Of a DNA stretch of 64,000 nt, positions 30,833 to 38,775 are shown piece after piece. Within the stretch, counting starts at the first letter, position 1, and each line of letters begins with the position of its first letter. The notes beneath the pieces are model-generated. The model was not told where the DNA came from, did no database searches, and was given only the letters and a program-made list of their open reading frames with translations. Both the position numbers and the translations under genes were made by a program. The DNA comes from Arthrobacter crystallopoietes (GTDB lineage Bacteria > Actinomycetota > Actinomycetes > Actinomycetales > Micrococcaceae): NCBI RefSeq assembly GCF_002849715.1, contig NZ_CP018863.1, positions 4,526,001 through 4,590,000 on the forward strand, read 5' to 3'.

Positions 30833-31432
30833 TCAATCCGTGGGACATTGGCGTTCTGCTGGCTCCTGGTAGTCGGGGACCGACCGGGCTTCTGCCTCTT
30901 GGGCCGTCGCGGCCACTCCATTGCGTTGGATGTCTTCGATCAGCCAGTCCATCTCGAAGATCTCCCGGCGCTGCGCCTCGCTGATCTCGACCGCCAGCTG
31001 GCATACCCGCACGTCGGCGAGTTCGGCGCGCTCGGACCGGGTGATGGCCAGCGAGTGGTGCGGGATCATCGAGCTCATGAACCCTGTGTCCTGCACCGTG
31101 GTCTGGCTGCGGTCAAGGAACACTCCGCTGCCGAGGAGCAGGAGGCTGATTACGACCACGGCCACGTTCGCCTTCGTGTTCCGGTACATGTTCAGCATCC
31201 AGGCGAGCATGATCAGGCCCATGGTCCCGCCCATCGTGAGCGCCATGAACATCCGGCTCTCGCTCCAGCGCACATGACCCCACTCGTAGGAGCCGACGAA
31301 CATGGCCGCGTACATCACCACCATCGCCGTCAGGATCATCGCCCCGAAGCGCAGGTACATCTTCATGGCGTCGCGGGACTGGTGCTCAACGTGACCCTGT
31401 CCGTTCTTCTTGTCTTTTTCCGTGTTCGACAC
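30833..31432 (-). CDS. Membrane-bound DUF305 protein
   Basis: This protein of 199 residues has three or four N-terminal hydrophobic helices (about 28-48, 63-84 and 90-108) followed by a single DUF305 half-domain with MIPHHSLAITRSE near 122. Unlike the two soluble DUF305 proteins in this window, the metal-type Met after HH is missing. GTG at 31432 follows AAGGAG. It lies downstream of the second copper-storage copy and may replace the DUF305 gene truncated there. A copper-related membrane function is inferred from context. Confidence 0.87.
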   Translation of the reverse strand: MSNTEKDKKNGQGHVEHQSRDAMKMYLRFGAMILTAMVVMYAAMFVGSYEWGHVRWSESRMFMALTMGGTMGLIMLAWMLNMYRNTKANVAVVVISLLLLGSGVFLDRSQTTVQDTGFMSSMIPHHSLAITRSERAELADVRVCQLAVEISEAQRREIFEMDWLIEDIQRNGVAATAQEAEARSVPDYQEPAERQCPTD

Positions 31433-31465
31433 AGAACTGCTCCTTCTCTTATCCGTGGCGCTTCG

Positions 31466-31543
31466 CTAACTGCCTGCAGCCGCAGCGTGTCCGCACCGGG
31501 CCTGATTATTCTGCTTAGTCTTATGTCTTTCGTTCACGTTCAT
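31466..31543 (-). pseudogene. Truncated start of a DUF305 gene
   Basis: An ATG at 31543 opens a 25-codon frame reading NERHKTKQNNQARCGHAAAA before a stop. It matches the first 21 or so residues of the DUF305 protein at 10475-11200 and sits at the same place relative to the copper-storage gene. It is the broken end of the right direct-repeat copy. Confidence 0.8.
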
Positions 31544-31622
31544 GTTTTGGTTCCGGCCGCCGGGTGAGGGGGGCGTCCCCCTGGGGACATCCCGGTACCG
31601 CGCAGGCGGTGCGCGGGCGAGG

Positions 31623-32030
31623 TCAGCCCAGAGAGCCCAGCAGCTCCGCACAGGCCTGTTCACAGCGGCGGCAGGCCTCGGCGCAGACACGGCAGTGCTC
31701 GTGCATGGAGGCGTGTTGTTCGCATTCGTCGGCGCAGGCCTTGCAGACGGTCCGGCAGGCTTCCAGGACGGCGCGGGTAACGTTGGCGTCGTACCCGGTG
31801 TGCCGCGAGAGGATGTTGCCGGTGGTGACGCAGATGTCGGCGCAGTCGAGGTTGGTGCGGATGCACTTGGTCAATTCGGCGACCATGTCTTCGCTGAGGC
31901 ACGCATCCGCGCAGGCCGTGCAGGTCTGTGCGCATTCGAAGCAGGCCCGGATGCACTCGATAAGTTTCGCCTTGCCGACGTTCCCCAGGTCCTGGGGGTA
32001 CGTGTCGAGCATTGTCTGTACGTGTGTCAT
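31623..32030 (-). CDS. Four-helix-bundle copper storage protein (Csp3-like), second copy
   Basis: This 135-residue Cys-rich protein has the same 18 Cys as the copy at 11281 and only seven substitutions, none at a Cys. It should store Cu(I) in the cytosol. The ATG at 32030 follows a GGAGAAG-type site. Retention of every Cys in both copies suggests that both are functional. It is flanked by the truncated DUF305 start downstream and the SISRT-tagged protein upstream. Confidence 0.93.
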   Translation of the reverse strand: MTHVQTMLDTYPQDLGNVGKAKLIECIRACFECAQTCTACADACLSEDMVAELTKCIRTNLDCADICVTTGNILSRHTGYDANVTRAVLEACRTVCKACADECEQHASMHEHCRVCAEACRRCEQACAELLGSLG

Positions 32031-32285
32031 CGTGCTTCTCCGTTTCATTTGGTTGCTGCCAGCGGAGGGATCCCAGCCCTCCGCTGTCCCTATAAGGGGC
32101 GTCCTGCTGTTGCGACTCCGGCCCGTCGTCCTGTTCCGGATCTGCGCAGGGGCAGCCTTTACTGCCGCCCCCGTGTTCCGCACACGAAAGACCGGGCAGG
32201 CGGCCTGACGTTATCGTGCGCCGGACGCGCTTCTTTGCCGGGGCCACTCGATCGGCCGCGGCCTTGCGGCAGGGCGCGGAGCGGA

Positions 32286-32738
32286 TTAGGTACGGCTGAT
32301 CGACAGTTGGATGAGGGATGGGGCCGGCGGAGCCGGGCCGGCGTTTACCGGCGACTGCAAGGACTCGAGCAGGAGCGTCGGCACAGGCGTAGCCACGCCC
32401 GCAGGTTGATGCTCTTCGGGACGCTGGGCGGCTGCTTCAGTGGCCGACGAAACGTGGTGTGAACAGCAGTAGTGGCGGTGGTCTCCGCCATGAGGCGCCG
32501 GGTCCGCCGTGATGAGCACGGGTTCGATGCCCCGGCCCATTCCAGGTTTTACATGATGGTCATGCCCGGCTGCCGCTGCCGGCTCCGCAACAACCCGGTC
32601 GCCGGCATCCGGATGCCCGGTGACGCACACGGAGACCACGCTCGCAACGAGGAGCGTGAGGGCAAAACCGGCAAAAATGCTTCCCCAGGACCGCATCCGG
32701 TGAAGCATCGCTGCAGGGCGTCTCGTAACCCGGATCAT
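32286..32738 (-). CDS. His-rich small membrane/secreted protein with SISRT signature, second copy
   Basis: This protein of 150 residues is homologous to the one at 11903 (about 60% by eye). It has the same N-terminal basic lead and helix ending SVCVTG, His clusters (GHDHH, HGGDHRHYCCSHH) and the ending APSLIQLSISRT. The middle has diverged much more than the neighbouring copper-storage gene. The ATG at 32738 follows GGAAGG. The constant tail against a variable body suggests that the tail is under selection. Confidence 0.75.
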   Translation of the reverse strand: MIRVTRRPAAMLHRMRSWGSIFAGFALTLLVASVVSVCVTGHPDAGDRVVAEPAAAAGHDHHVKPGMGRGIEPVLITADPAPHGGDHRHYCCSHHVSSATEAAAQRPEEHQPAGVATPVPTLLLESLQSPVNAGPAPPAPSLIQLSISRT

Positions 32739-32760
32739 GATCCTTCCATTGGGACGAACA

Positions 32761-32775
32761 TGTGTGGCCCACACT
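32761..32775. promoter_or_regulatory. Palindrome upstream of tagged small protein, right copy
   Basis: The sequence is identical to the 7-1-7 repeat at 12372-12386, at the same distance from the start codon. Confidence 0.4.
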
Positions 32776-32803
32776 ACCTATGGCGTGCAGGTCCGGCTAC
32801 CCC

Positions 32804-33623
32804 TCCGTCGACATCAGAGACGCCTGCGCGGTTCTCCGCGGCGGAGCTGGCATTGCTTCTTCTCTCATCGTTGAACCACCATCTTTCGCGATACGCAATC
32901 GATGGACAGCCCGTTAGGGCTGGATCCGGCCCACAATAACAACGAGTCCGAGTGTCCCATGGCGGTGCACGGTGCTTATCTGGCACAGGGACGGTGTCTG
33001 TGACGGTCGAAAAGTCGCTTGACCATAACGACAAGTCTATTGTCGAGCCTTCGTGTTGGGGGCGTAATCGCTTGACTCCGGAATATTGTTTACTCAGGAC
33101 AAGGACAAATGACGTCCCCATTCCGAACAGAGCGGGCACCATGAAGTGCGTTCGGGTTGCTACCCCACGGCTGCGCCGGATCTCTGGCCCTTACCTTCTT
33201 TTTTCTGGGCCGCTCAGATCAGAAACAGCGTCTGCCGGTCATGTTCTGCATGATGCAAACGTCTCCCTGCGGCCATCGGCACCTCCGAAGTACCTGCCAG
33301 GACTGCTCTCCTTGTCGGCTTCAGCGTAATGTCCCGAGGACCGATCGACTGACGTAACACGCAGTGCTCTTTGTCCATCGGCATCTCGAGGAGCGGCCGA
33401 TGGACCGACTTCCGAAGGGCTGGCGGAAGGTCCTGCACGAGCGGCGTCGGTTTCCGGGAAACTCTGGGCCGGAAGGCCCCTGCGCCAAGCGCATCTGCTG
33501 CACTCTATGATGTGTCGGTTGAAGGGACGGGATGTCTACCGCCGCGCGAAGGTAACCAGTGGGAAGATGGCCGAACCATCATGAATCAGTCGTCGAGGAT
33601 TCCCAGGCGGAGTCCGGAAGAGG
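32804..33623. other. Non-coding stretch before the RelA/SpoT operon
   Basis: In these ~820 bases no frame on either strand looks like a known family. The base composition is mixed. It probably includes the promoter of the operon at 33624 and remnants left by the repeat junction at 32803. Confidence 0.45.
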
Positions 33624-34169
33624 ATGCAGGGACTGCAATTGCTTAAACTTGTTGGGGGGCCGGGCGGCCATCGAGTACTCGCGGTGGGCGTTCACCGCAT
33701 AGGAATGTCCCATTTTCTAGACACCTTTGTACGTGGTCAGCCAGACGAGCGGCACAGGCTTGGGTTGATGAAAGACTTCATTGACTACATGCAGGTTCTC
33801 AGAGGCCACGGCTTGCACATCGACACGTGCCTCGTCGACGGCAGCTTCGTGACCAGCAAGCAGTACCCCGCGGACCTGGACTGCACACCGTTGATTGATG
33901 GTGGCCGGTCAACTCCGCCGGCCGGGATACTCGGCAGCATCCACGACCACTGGGTTAGCCCCGGAAGCCGCTACAAAAAAGTTCCGGTTCCAGGCCTGGG
34001 CCGAACGGTGGAACTCGATGTCTACGGCATTGTCAGGATTCCCCAAGAGCATCGAAACCACACACTCGGATCGAAAGCCGAACAGAAGTGGGAAAAATTT
34101 TGGCAGATGTCCAGGGGGCACGGCACGGATGCGGTCAAAGGAAGCGTGGAGGTGCGGCTGGATGACTGA
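33624..34169 (+). CDS. Nucleotidyltransferase-fold protein (DUF6932-like)
   Basis: This protein of up to 181 residues carries the polymerase-beta-type nucleotidyltransferase signature: DGSFVTSK (Gly73, Ser74) followed by the metal-binding D-L-D (Asp84, Asp86) in YPADLDC. Its order resembles DUF6932 proteins. It may transfer a nucleotide to a protein or RNA (inference). The ATG at 33624 has GGAAGAGG very close; GTG at 33684 would start the protein at VGVHRIG, where related proteins begin. It overlaps the next gene by eight bases and heads a tightly packed four-gene operon. Confidence 0.75.
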   Translation: MQGLQLLKLVGGPGGHRVLAVGVHRIGMSHFLDTFVRGQPDERHRLGLMKDFIDYMQVLRGHGLHIDTCLVDGSFVTSKQYPADLDCTPLIDGGRSTPPAGILGSIHDHWVSPGSRYKKVPVPGLGRTVELDVYGIVRIPQEHRNHTLGSKAEQKWEKFWQMSRGHGTDAVKGSVEVRLDD

Positions 34170-35187
34170 CCGAGACACCGGACTATCGGCCTTTCTGCGC
34201 GATGTTGAGAATCTTCTCTACGAGTACGAGGGGAATTCCTCCGACGACTGGATGACCCGGTCGAACCGCGAAAGCATGGCCGGGTTGCAAACGAATCTTG
34301 AGTCGGCATGGCTGGAATCCCGTAAGGGCATTCGTGCCCGCTTCCACCAAGGTGCCATTCAAGGGCATGCAGGGCCCGCAAACCAATTGCTCAAAGCTGT
34401 CCTGGCCCTCAACGAAACAGTTGTGGCCTTGGTGAATAAAACCCTGGACAAGCCCTATACGACAATCGATGACAATGTGCGCGGCCGGCTCGGCCTGTGG
34501 GCCATTCCAGCAACAAAAGGTTCCTTCATCATGGAACTCATCTGCCCGCCTACCGGGGACGTGGAACCCAGAGCCAATGCAAAACCCATTGACGGACAGA
34601 CGACCGTTCCGGAGCTTGACGACATGGTCGTACCGGGGGCTGACGCAGTCGACCAGGTCATGGGCGTACTCTACGAGTTACTGGACTCGAGCAAAGGCAA
34701 GGTCCTCCAACTGGAGGAGAAACTCATCGATCTTGGCGCCCATGCCACGACACAACTCGGAAAATTTGCCGACCGGTGCAGTGAACTCGGGGTATCGGTC
34801 GACGTCGACGACCGGACACAGCAGAACAAGCCCCTAGTCATCCGCCCCCAAGATGCGAGGCTGCTCAAAGGAACCATCAGAACTCTCGGCCTGGAGGAGG
34901 AACCCCTCGTCATTGAAGGCGAATGGCTAACCAGCAGCAAGATCCGTGGCGTCTTTGACATCCGGGACAAGGACGGCATCGTCAGGAACGGAACAGTTCC
35001 CAAAACTCTTATGACGGACTCCGTGGCCGCTTTGGAGAAGTATGTCCAGGCTCAGATCAGAGTCATCCACAAGGGCGGACCGGATGGCCAGGCGCGCATG
35101 GTTCTTGAGAAGGTGACAGTCCTGGCGGATTCGGTGCCCGCGGACTTCTATACCGCGGTGAAGAAAGAACACGGTACTGACGCATGA
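34162..35187 (+). CDS. Operon protein of unknown family
   Basis: This 341-residue soluble protein has no signal, membrane segment or motif I recognise. The first half is helical and contains ALVNKTLDK and RGRLGLWAIPATKGSFIMELICPP; the middle is a helical stretch (about 155-220); the C-terminal part looks beta-rich (EGEWLTSSKIRGVFDIRDKDGIVRNG). The start overlaps the nucleotidyltransferase gene by eight bases and the stop overlaps the RelA/SpoT gene by four, so it belongs functionally with them. It could be the sensor or substrate of the system (inference). Confidence 0.75.
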   Translation: MTDRDTGLSAFLRDVENLLYEYEGNSSDDWMTRSNRESMAGLQTNLESAWLESRKGIRARFHQGAIQGHAGPANQLLKAVLALNETVVALVNKTLDKPYTTIDDNVRGRLGLWAIPATKGSFIMELICPPTGDVEPRANAKPIDGQTTVPELDDMVVPGADAVDQVMGVLYELLDSSKGKVLQLEEKLIDLGAHATTQLGKFADRCSELGVSVDVDDRTQQNKPLVIRPQDARLLKGTIRTLGLEEEPLVIEGEWLTSSKIRGVFDIRDKDGIVRNGTVPKTLMTDSVAALEKYVQAQIRVIHKGGPDGQARMVLEKVTVLADSVPADFYTAVKKEHGTDA

Positions 35188-36062
35188 CAGCCGGCAACCT
35201 GCCCTTTGCCCTCGCGCCCCGGCCGCTGGGAACGAAAGCCCTCCGCCGGCTGGGAGAAGCCATCCGCGATGGCAACCTCAATGAAGACCACATCGACAGC
35301 TACGACGAGGTCATGGCCTGGTACAACGACCTCGCCGAAGGAGTCCATGAGATTCTGGAAGACCACGACTGGAGTGAAATCCTGCCCAGCTGCACGCCGA
35401 AAGTCACATCACGGTCGAAAACCATCGACACCTTGCGCGAAAAACTGCAGCGGGACCACAATACGCCCTTCGGCAATATCCAGGACGTTGCAGGGGTCCG
35501 GGTTGAGGCTCCTATGACACTGGATGACCAGGTCAAGGTAGCTGCTGAAGTTGCCAGGATATTCGACCACGCAGACGACTGCATCCGCGACCTGCGAACC
35601 ACCCCACACAGCGGCTATAGAGCAGTGCATGTTTGGCTACGGGATCCAGGGCGAGTGGAAATTCAGGTGCGTACCCGCCTGCAGGGCGCGTGGGCCAACA
35701 TGTATGAACGCGCGGCCGACTACATTGGCCGCTACATACGGTACGGGGAGCTGCCCTCAGACCCGGAGACGCGAAAAGCGATCGAAGAACTTCAGGACAT
35801 ATCGCTGACGCATATCAAGGATCTTGAAGAGATCTTAACGCTGCTGGCCGAACTTCAGAGCGACCACCAACGTGCCCTGAGCTACGCCGAACAGGTCTTC
35901 GTCTCCCCCGCACGGGTCCCGCCCCATGTCGCTCTCCAGCTCAGAAACCAGGATGACAAGGTCAAAGAGTTTGAATCCAAGATTGAAAAAGCGCAGAATG
36001 GGATGCTACGCAACGTAGAGTCGCTGCAGAACCTGTTCGAATCATTCAAGAAGGAGCACTAG
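35184..36062 (+). CDS. RelA/SpoT-domain nucleotide pyrophosphotransferase
   Basis: This 292-residue protein has a complete synthetase-type RSH domain: SRSKT (76-80), DVAGVR (101-106), GYRAVH (144-149) and the catalytic EIQVRT (159-164), followed by a helical C-terminal region with coiled-coil character (about 195-290). There is no hydrolase (HD) domain. Small RSH enzymes make (p)ppGpp, and the toxic relatives (ToxSAS) pyrophosphorylate nucleotides or tRNA in toxin-antitoxin and phage-defence systems. Its packing with a nucleotidyltransferase-fold gene and an unknown gene argues for such a system and not for housekeeping stringent control. Confidence 0.9.
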   Translation: MTAGNLPFALAPRPLGTKALRRLGEAIRDGNLNEDHIDSYDEVMAWYNDLAEGVHEILEDHDWSEILPSCTPKVTSRSKTIDTLREKLQRDHNTPFGNIQDVAGVRVEAPMTLDDQVKVAAEVARIFDHADDCIRDLRTTPHSGYRAVHVWLRDPGRVEIQVRTRLQGAWANMYERAADYIGRYIRYGELPSDPETRKAIEELQDISLTHIKDLEEILTLLAELQSDHQRALSYAEQVFVSPARVPPHVALQLRNQDDKVKEFESKIEKAQNGMLRNVESLQNLFESFKKEH

Positions 36063-36065
36063 GGA

Positions 36066-36305
36066 ATGTCCGGGTACCTCATACAGTACAACCGCCGTAC
36101 CGGTCGCTCCGACGTTCAGGAGTTCCCCGGTGCTGACGGCTCCCGACAGGCTATGCGGATGCGCCTCCGCCTGGAACGGGAACGCCTCGACGAGGACGTC
36201 GAAATCGCCTCCATTAACGCAGCTTCCCTGGAGAGCCTGCAGGCCACTCATTCACGGTACTTTGGCCGAGCGGATTTTCACGGAAACGTGCCAACACCAG
36301 CGTAA
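36066..36305 (+). CDS. Small charged protein ending the RelA/SpoT operon
   Basis: This 79-residue Arg/Glu-rich soluble protein has a central helix (RMRLRLERERLDEDVEIASINA). It starts three bases after the RelA/SpoT stop, with GGAG inside the preceding gene. Small size and position make it a candidate antitoxin or regulatory subunit (inference). A strong hairpin follows. Confidence 0.72.
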   Translation: MSGYLIQYNRRTGRSDVQEFPGADGSRQAMRMRLRLERERLDEDVEIASINAASLESLQATHSRYFGRADFHGNVPTPA

Positions 36306-36318
36306 CCAGCCACTTGAG

Positions 36319-36360
36319 CGACTGTGGCGGCTGCCCCTTATCGGGCAGCCGCCACAGTCG
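36319..36360. terminator. Strong bidirectional hairpin
   Basis: A perfect 18-bp stem with a 6-base loop lies 13 bases past the last gene of the RelA/SpoT operon. It also lies 35 bases past the end of the decayed AbiEi-like gene on the other strand, so it could end both. Confidence 0.85.
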
Positions 36361-36395
36361 TGTGCTGGTGGGCGTTAACCGGCGATTAGTGTCGA

Positions 36396-36991
36396 TCACG
36401 CTGCGATGCTTTCGGCCAGATGCTCAAATCTGGTTCGCACTGCTGGCGAGCCTTCCCCCGGAACGGCCTCAGCTATCCGGCCCAGGCGGACTTCGCCCTT
36501 ATCAACCGCGTTTTTGGCAGCTGAAACGAGGGAACCCCACCCCGACTCTACGGTGGCCGGTTCGCGCAGAACCTCCAGTAAGGCGATCTCTCGAATGAGA
36601 GGCCTCGTCGGCGCCCGTTATTACGCTTATGCAGCTTCACGCCGTCAATGCCTTGTTTCAGCGGACCGTAAACGGCAAAGCTCGACTTTGGCCGGCACCT
36701 GTGTGGTCAGCCCGAATGCCCGCGCGGCCGAATACCCTGCCGGGCCAATCCCATCGACGCCCAGCACTTTCAGGGCAACCTCCAGAACACCTGGCCGCGC
36801 CATGCCGTATCGGGTCTTTGGACCTTTGAAATAGAGTCCCCGGAACAATGGACAAGGTCGCCGCATTTGGCCGCCCGGGAAAGCGCATTGCGGGCAGCCG
36901 TGGGAGAACCAGGAAGATCCTTGGCCCTCACGAAGGAGCGAACCGGGAGTTCCTCCAACACTTGGCCGGGCGTTTTCGTTGAAGCGCTCAT
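36396..36991 (-). pseudogene. Frameshifted AbiEi/DUF6088-type antitoxin gene
   Basis: The coding signal jumps between frames at least twice. It starts at ATG 36991 (TPGQVLEELPVRSFVRAKDL, ARNALSRAAKCGDLV). It continues in a second frame (GLYFKGPKTRYGM ... GPAGYSAARAFGLTTQVPAKVEL) and ends in a third (EIALLEVLREPATVESGWG ... FEHLAESIAA). The winged-helix start, GLYFKGP and the GLTTQVPAK element are typical of AbiEi family antitoxins. No AbiEii-type toxin lies next to it. It is inactivated unless the breaks are sequencing errors. Confidence 0.82.
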
Positions 36992-37241
36992 GACACAAAA
37001 TCGTACCGAGTTTGTCGCACGAGGGCATGCAGGCCGCCCGTTTGTGCGGCCTGAGAAAAGCTTCTGCTGCGGCTAGGGCAACTCGGGCACGAGCGAAACC
37101 AGTAGTTCACTATCTTTGGACTGAAGAACGGACCATCAGCGGGCTGAGGACGCCGCCTTGGTGGGGTTCCCCGCTAAGGCTTAAGCCGTCGGCCCCCTGC
37201 CCGTTGCAGGCTTCGGCGCCATCTTCCCGGAACTCTGGCAC

Positions 37242-37898
37242 TCAGTGTTCCGTTTCGGCCTGACAATTCCTGGGTATCAGATCCAACAGCCGCCCGATCC
37301 GGTCTGGCGACATGTCACGCTGAATTCCAGGCAGAAGGATCTGCCACATATCCCGGATGCGTTCCATGACGTCTTCCCTGCCCGTCCGCACATCCGACAC
37401 CATTTGAACGCCGGTAAAGGAAGCCACCACGAATTTCGCCAGGACAGACGGGGCAATGCCTTCCCTGATCGCTCCGTCGGTTATGGCCCGGGTGGCCAGA
37501 TTTTCCATCACTCTGATCCAGTCTTCATAGGGCTCGTGAACCGAACGGCCGAAAGAAGAGGCCTCGAACGTGAGCCGGATGCCTGCCCTGACCACGGGAT
37601 CATGGAGGAGCCGGTGACCGAACTCCCGGCACATAACAATCATGGCATCAAGCGGCGGACGCCCCTCCTGCAGGACCGTCAGTCCGTCGTGGACGACGAG
37701 CCGGTGCTGCTCCTCGATGACGGCCTTGGCGAGATCCTGTTTCGACGCAAAATGGAAGTACAGGGCACCCTTTGTCACCTGGGCACGCTCCGCTACCTGG
37801 ATGAGGCTGGCGCGCCCGTAGCCGCTTTTTTCGAACACTTCCGCGGCCCCGGCGATAATCGTTTGCCGGGTTGCACATGAGCGATCCTGCACCGCCAC
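37242..37898 (-). CDS. TetR-family regulator, ScbR/gamma-butyrolactone-receptor-like
   Basis: This 218-residue regulator has its N-terminal helix-turn-helix at about 8-55 (TRQTIIAGAAEVFEKSGYGRASLIQVAERAQVTKGALYFHFASKQDLA). It closely follows the pattern of ScbR/ArpA autoregulator receptors. The GTG at 37898 is preferred because AGGAATGAGG precedes it and AVQDR is a typical opening; longer starts exist upstream. No butyrolactone synthase gene lies nearby, so the ligand is uncertain and it may be an orphan pseudo-receptor. Confidence 0.88.
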   Translation of the reverse strand: MAVQDRSCATRQTIIAGAAEVFEKSGYGRASLIQVAERAQVTKGALYFHFASKQDLAKAVIEEQHRLVVHDGLTVLQEGRPPLDAMIVMCREFGHRLLHDPVVRAGIRLTFEASSFGRSVHEPYEDWIRVMENLATRAITDGAIREGIAPSVLAKFVVASFTGVQMVSDVRTGREDVMERIRDMWQILLPGIQRDMSPDRIGRLLDLIPRNCQAETEH

Positions 37899-38083
37899 AA
37901 TCAATACCTCATTCCTGTGTGACCTCATGGAGCACGGATTATCGAACAATAACAGCAGCCACACGAGAAGCCTGTTCCCGAACCCGGATCATCCATAGCT
38001 GGGCGCTACTCCCAGGCACCGAGAGCCGCGCCGATTCGAAGTTGTCCGCTATACAGGCGAAACGGCCGTGAAAAGATGTTCCC

Positions 38084-38536
38084 ATGGGCAGAAGGATCGA
38101 TGCCGTCCCGCGGTGGCTGCGGCGGACCGGCATCGAGGTGCTTGGCTGGGCCCTCATCGTGCCAGGAATTGCGATGCTCGTGTTACCGGGCCCGGGCCTG
38201 CTCGCAATAGTGGGCGGCCTGGTCGTGCTCTCGGTGCACTATGTATGGGCGAAACATCTGCTGGGCAGGGTCAAGATCCGTGCGCTCAGGATAGCGATGA
38301 AGGAAGTGCAGACGTGGCCACGCATCGTGGCCGGTGCCATGAGCGGGCTTATGGTTGTTGCTGCAGGCATCGCATGGGCCGCCCAGCCGCCCATGCCGCG
38401 CTGGTGGACCTTTGGTGACCAATGGTGGCTTCCAGGAGGGCGGGGTGTCGGACTGACCTTGATTGCCTCCGGACTGATCGCCCTGCTCCTCCTTCTGTAC
38501 TGTTTTCGCAGATTTCGCCGGCCACGCGCCTCATAA
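38084..38536 (+). CDS. TIGR02611/PGPGW-type membrane protein
   Basis: This 150-residue membrane protein contains the family hallmark GIAMLVLPGPGLLAIVGGLVVL near residues 27-48, with two further helices at about 86-105 and 120-143. The RWLRRTGIEVLGW opening and basic ends are usual. The function is unknown for the family. The ATG at 38084 lacks a strong ribosome site; a TATACA element about 30 bases upstream could serve a leaderless or short-leader transcript. Confidence 0.85.
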   Translation: MGRRIDAVPRWLRRTGIEVLGWALIVPGIAMLVLPGPGLLAIVGGLVVLSVHYVWAKHLLGRVKIRALRIAMKEVQTWPRIVAGAMSGLMVVAAGIAWAAQPPMPRWWTFGDQWWLPGGRGVGLTLIASGLIALLLLLYCFRRFRRPRAS

Positions 38537-38750
38537 CGCCAACAGGACCCAGCTCTGTAAGGGCTCCGTCCGGGCCGCTAAAGCTGCCGCCATGTATTTG
38601 GGGTTGCCGCTGGGAAGATACGAGCAACAGCCGTCGCAGTCACCGCTCGAGTGACCCAAAGCCCGGGGGCTACTTCACCGCGGGTGACGATGATGAGGAC
38701 GACGGCTCGCCCCAGAGCCAGCAGGAATGAGTCAACCCCTTACTCTTATG

Positions 38751-38775
38751 GCAACCAACGGATAGTGTTGGTTGC
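38751..38775. promoter_or_regulatory. Operator palindrome abutting the antitoxin start codon
   Basis: The perfect 9-bp arms GCAACCAAC and GTTGGTTGC are separated by 7 bases and end directly before ATG 38776. Placement fits autorepression by the Xre antitoxin. Confidence 0.75.

Larger units (their letters stand above)
31519..32803 (-). repeat. Direct repeat, right copy
   Basis: This is the second copy of the block at 11181-12402, in the same orientation. It includes the DUF305 start remnant, the copper-storage gene, the tagged small protein and its upstream palindrome, with the same right-hand homology boundary. About 20.3 kb separates the copies. Confidence 0.85.

Noticed and set aside
31542..32462. 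Open frame of 306 codons on the plus strand across the second copper-storage gene
   Set aside because: It is antisense to the Cys-rich gene and its tagged neighbour; no family signal.
36319..36360. The 18-bp hairpin as an attachment site or transposon end
   Set aside because: A small loop, position just after an operon and perfect stem fit a terminator; no second copy was seen.
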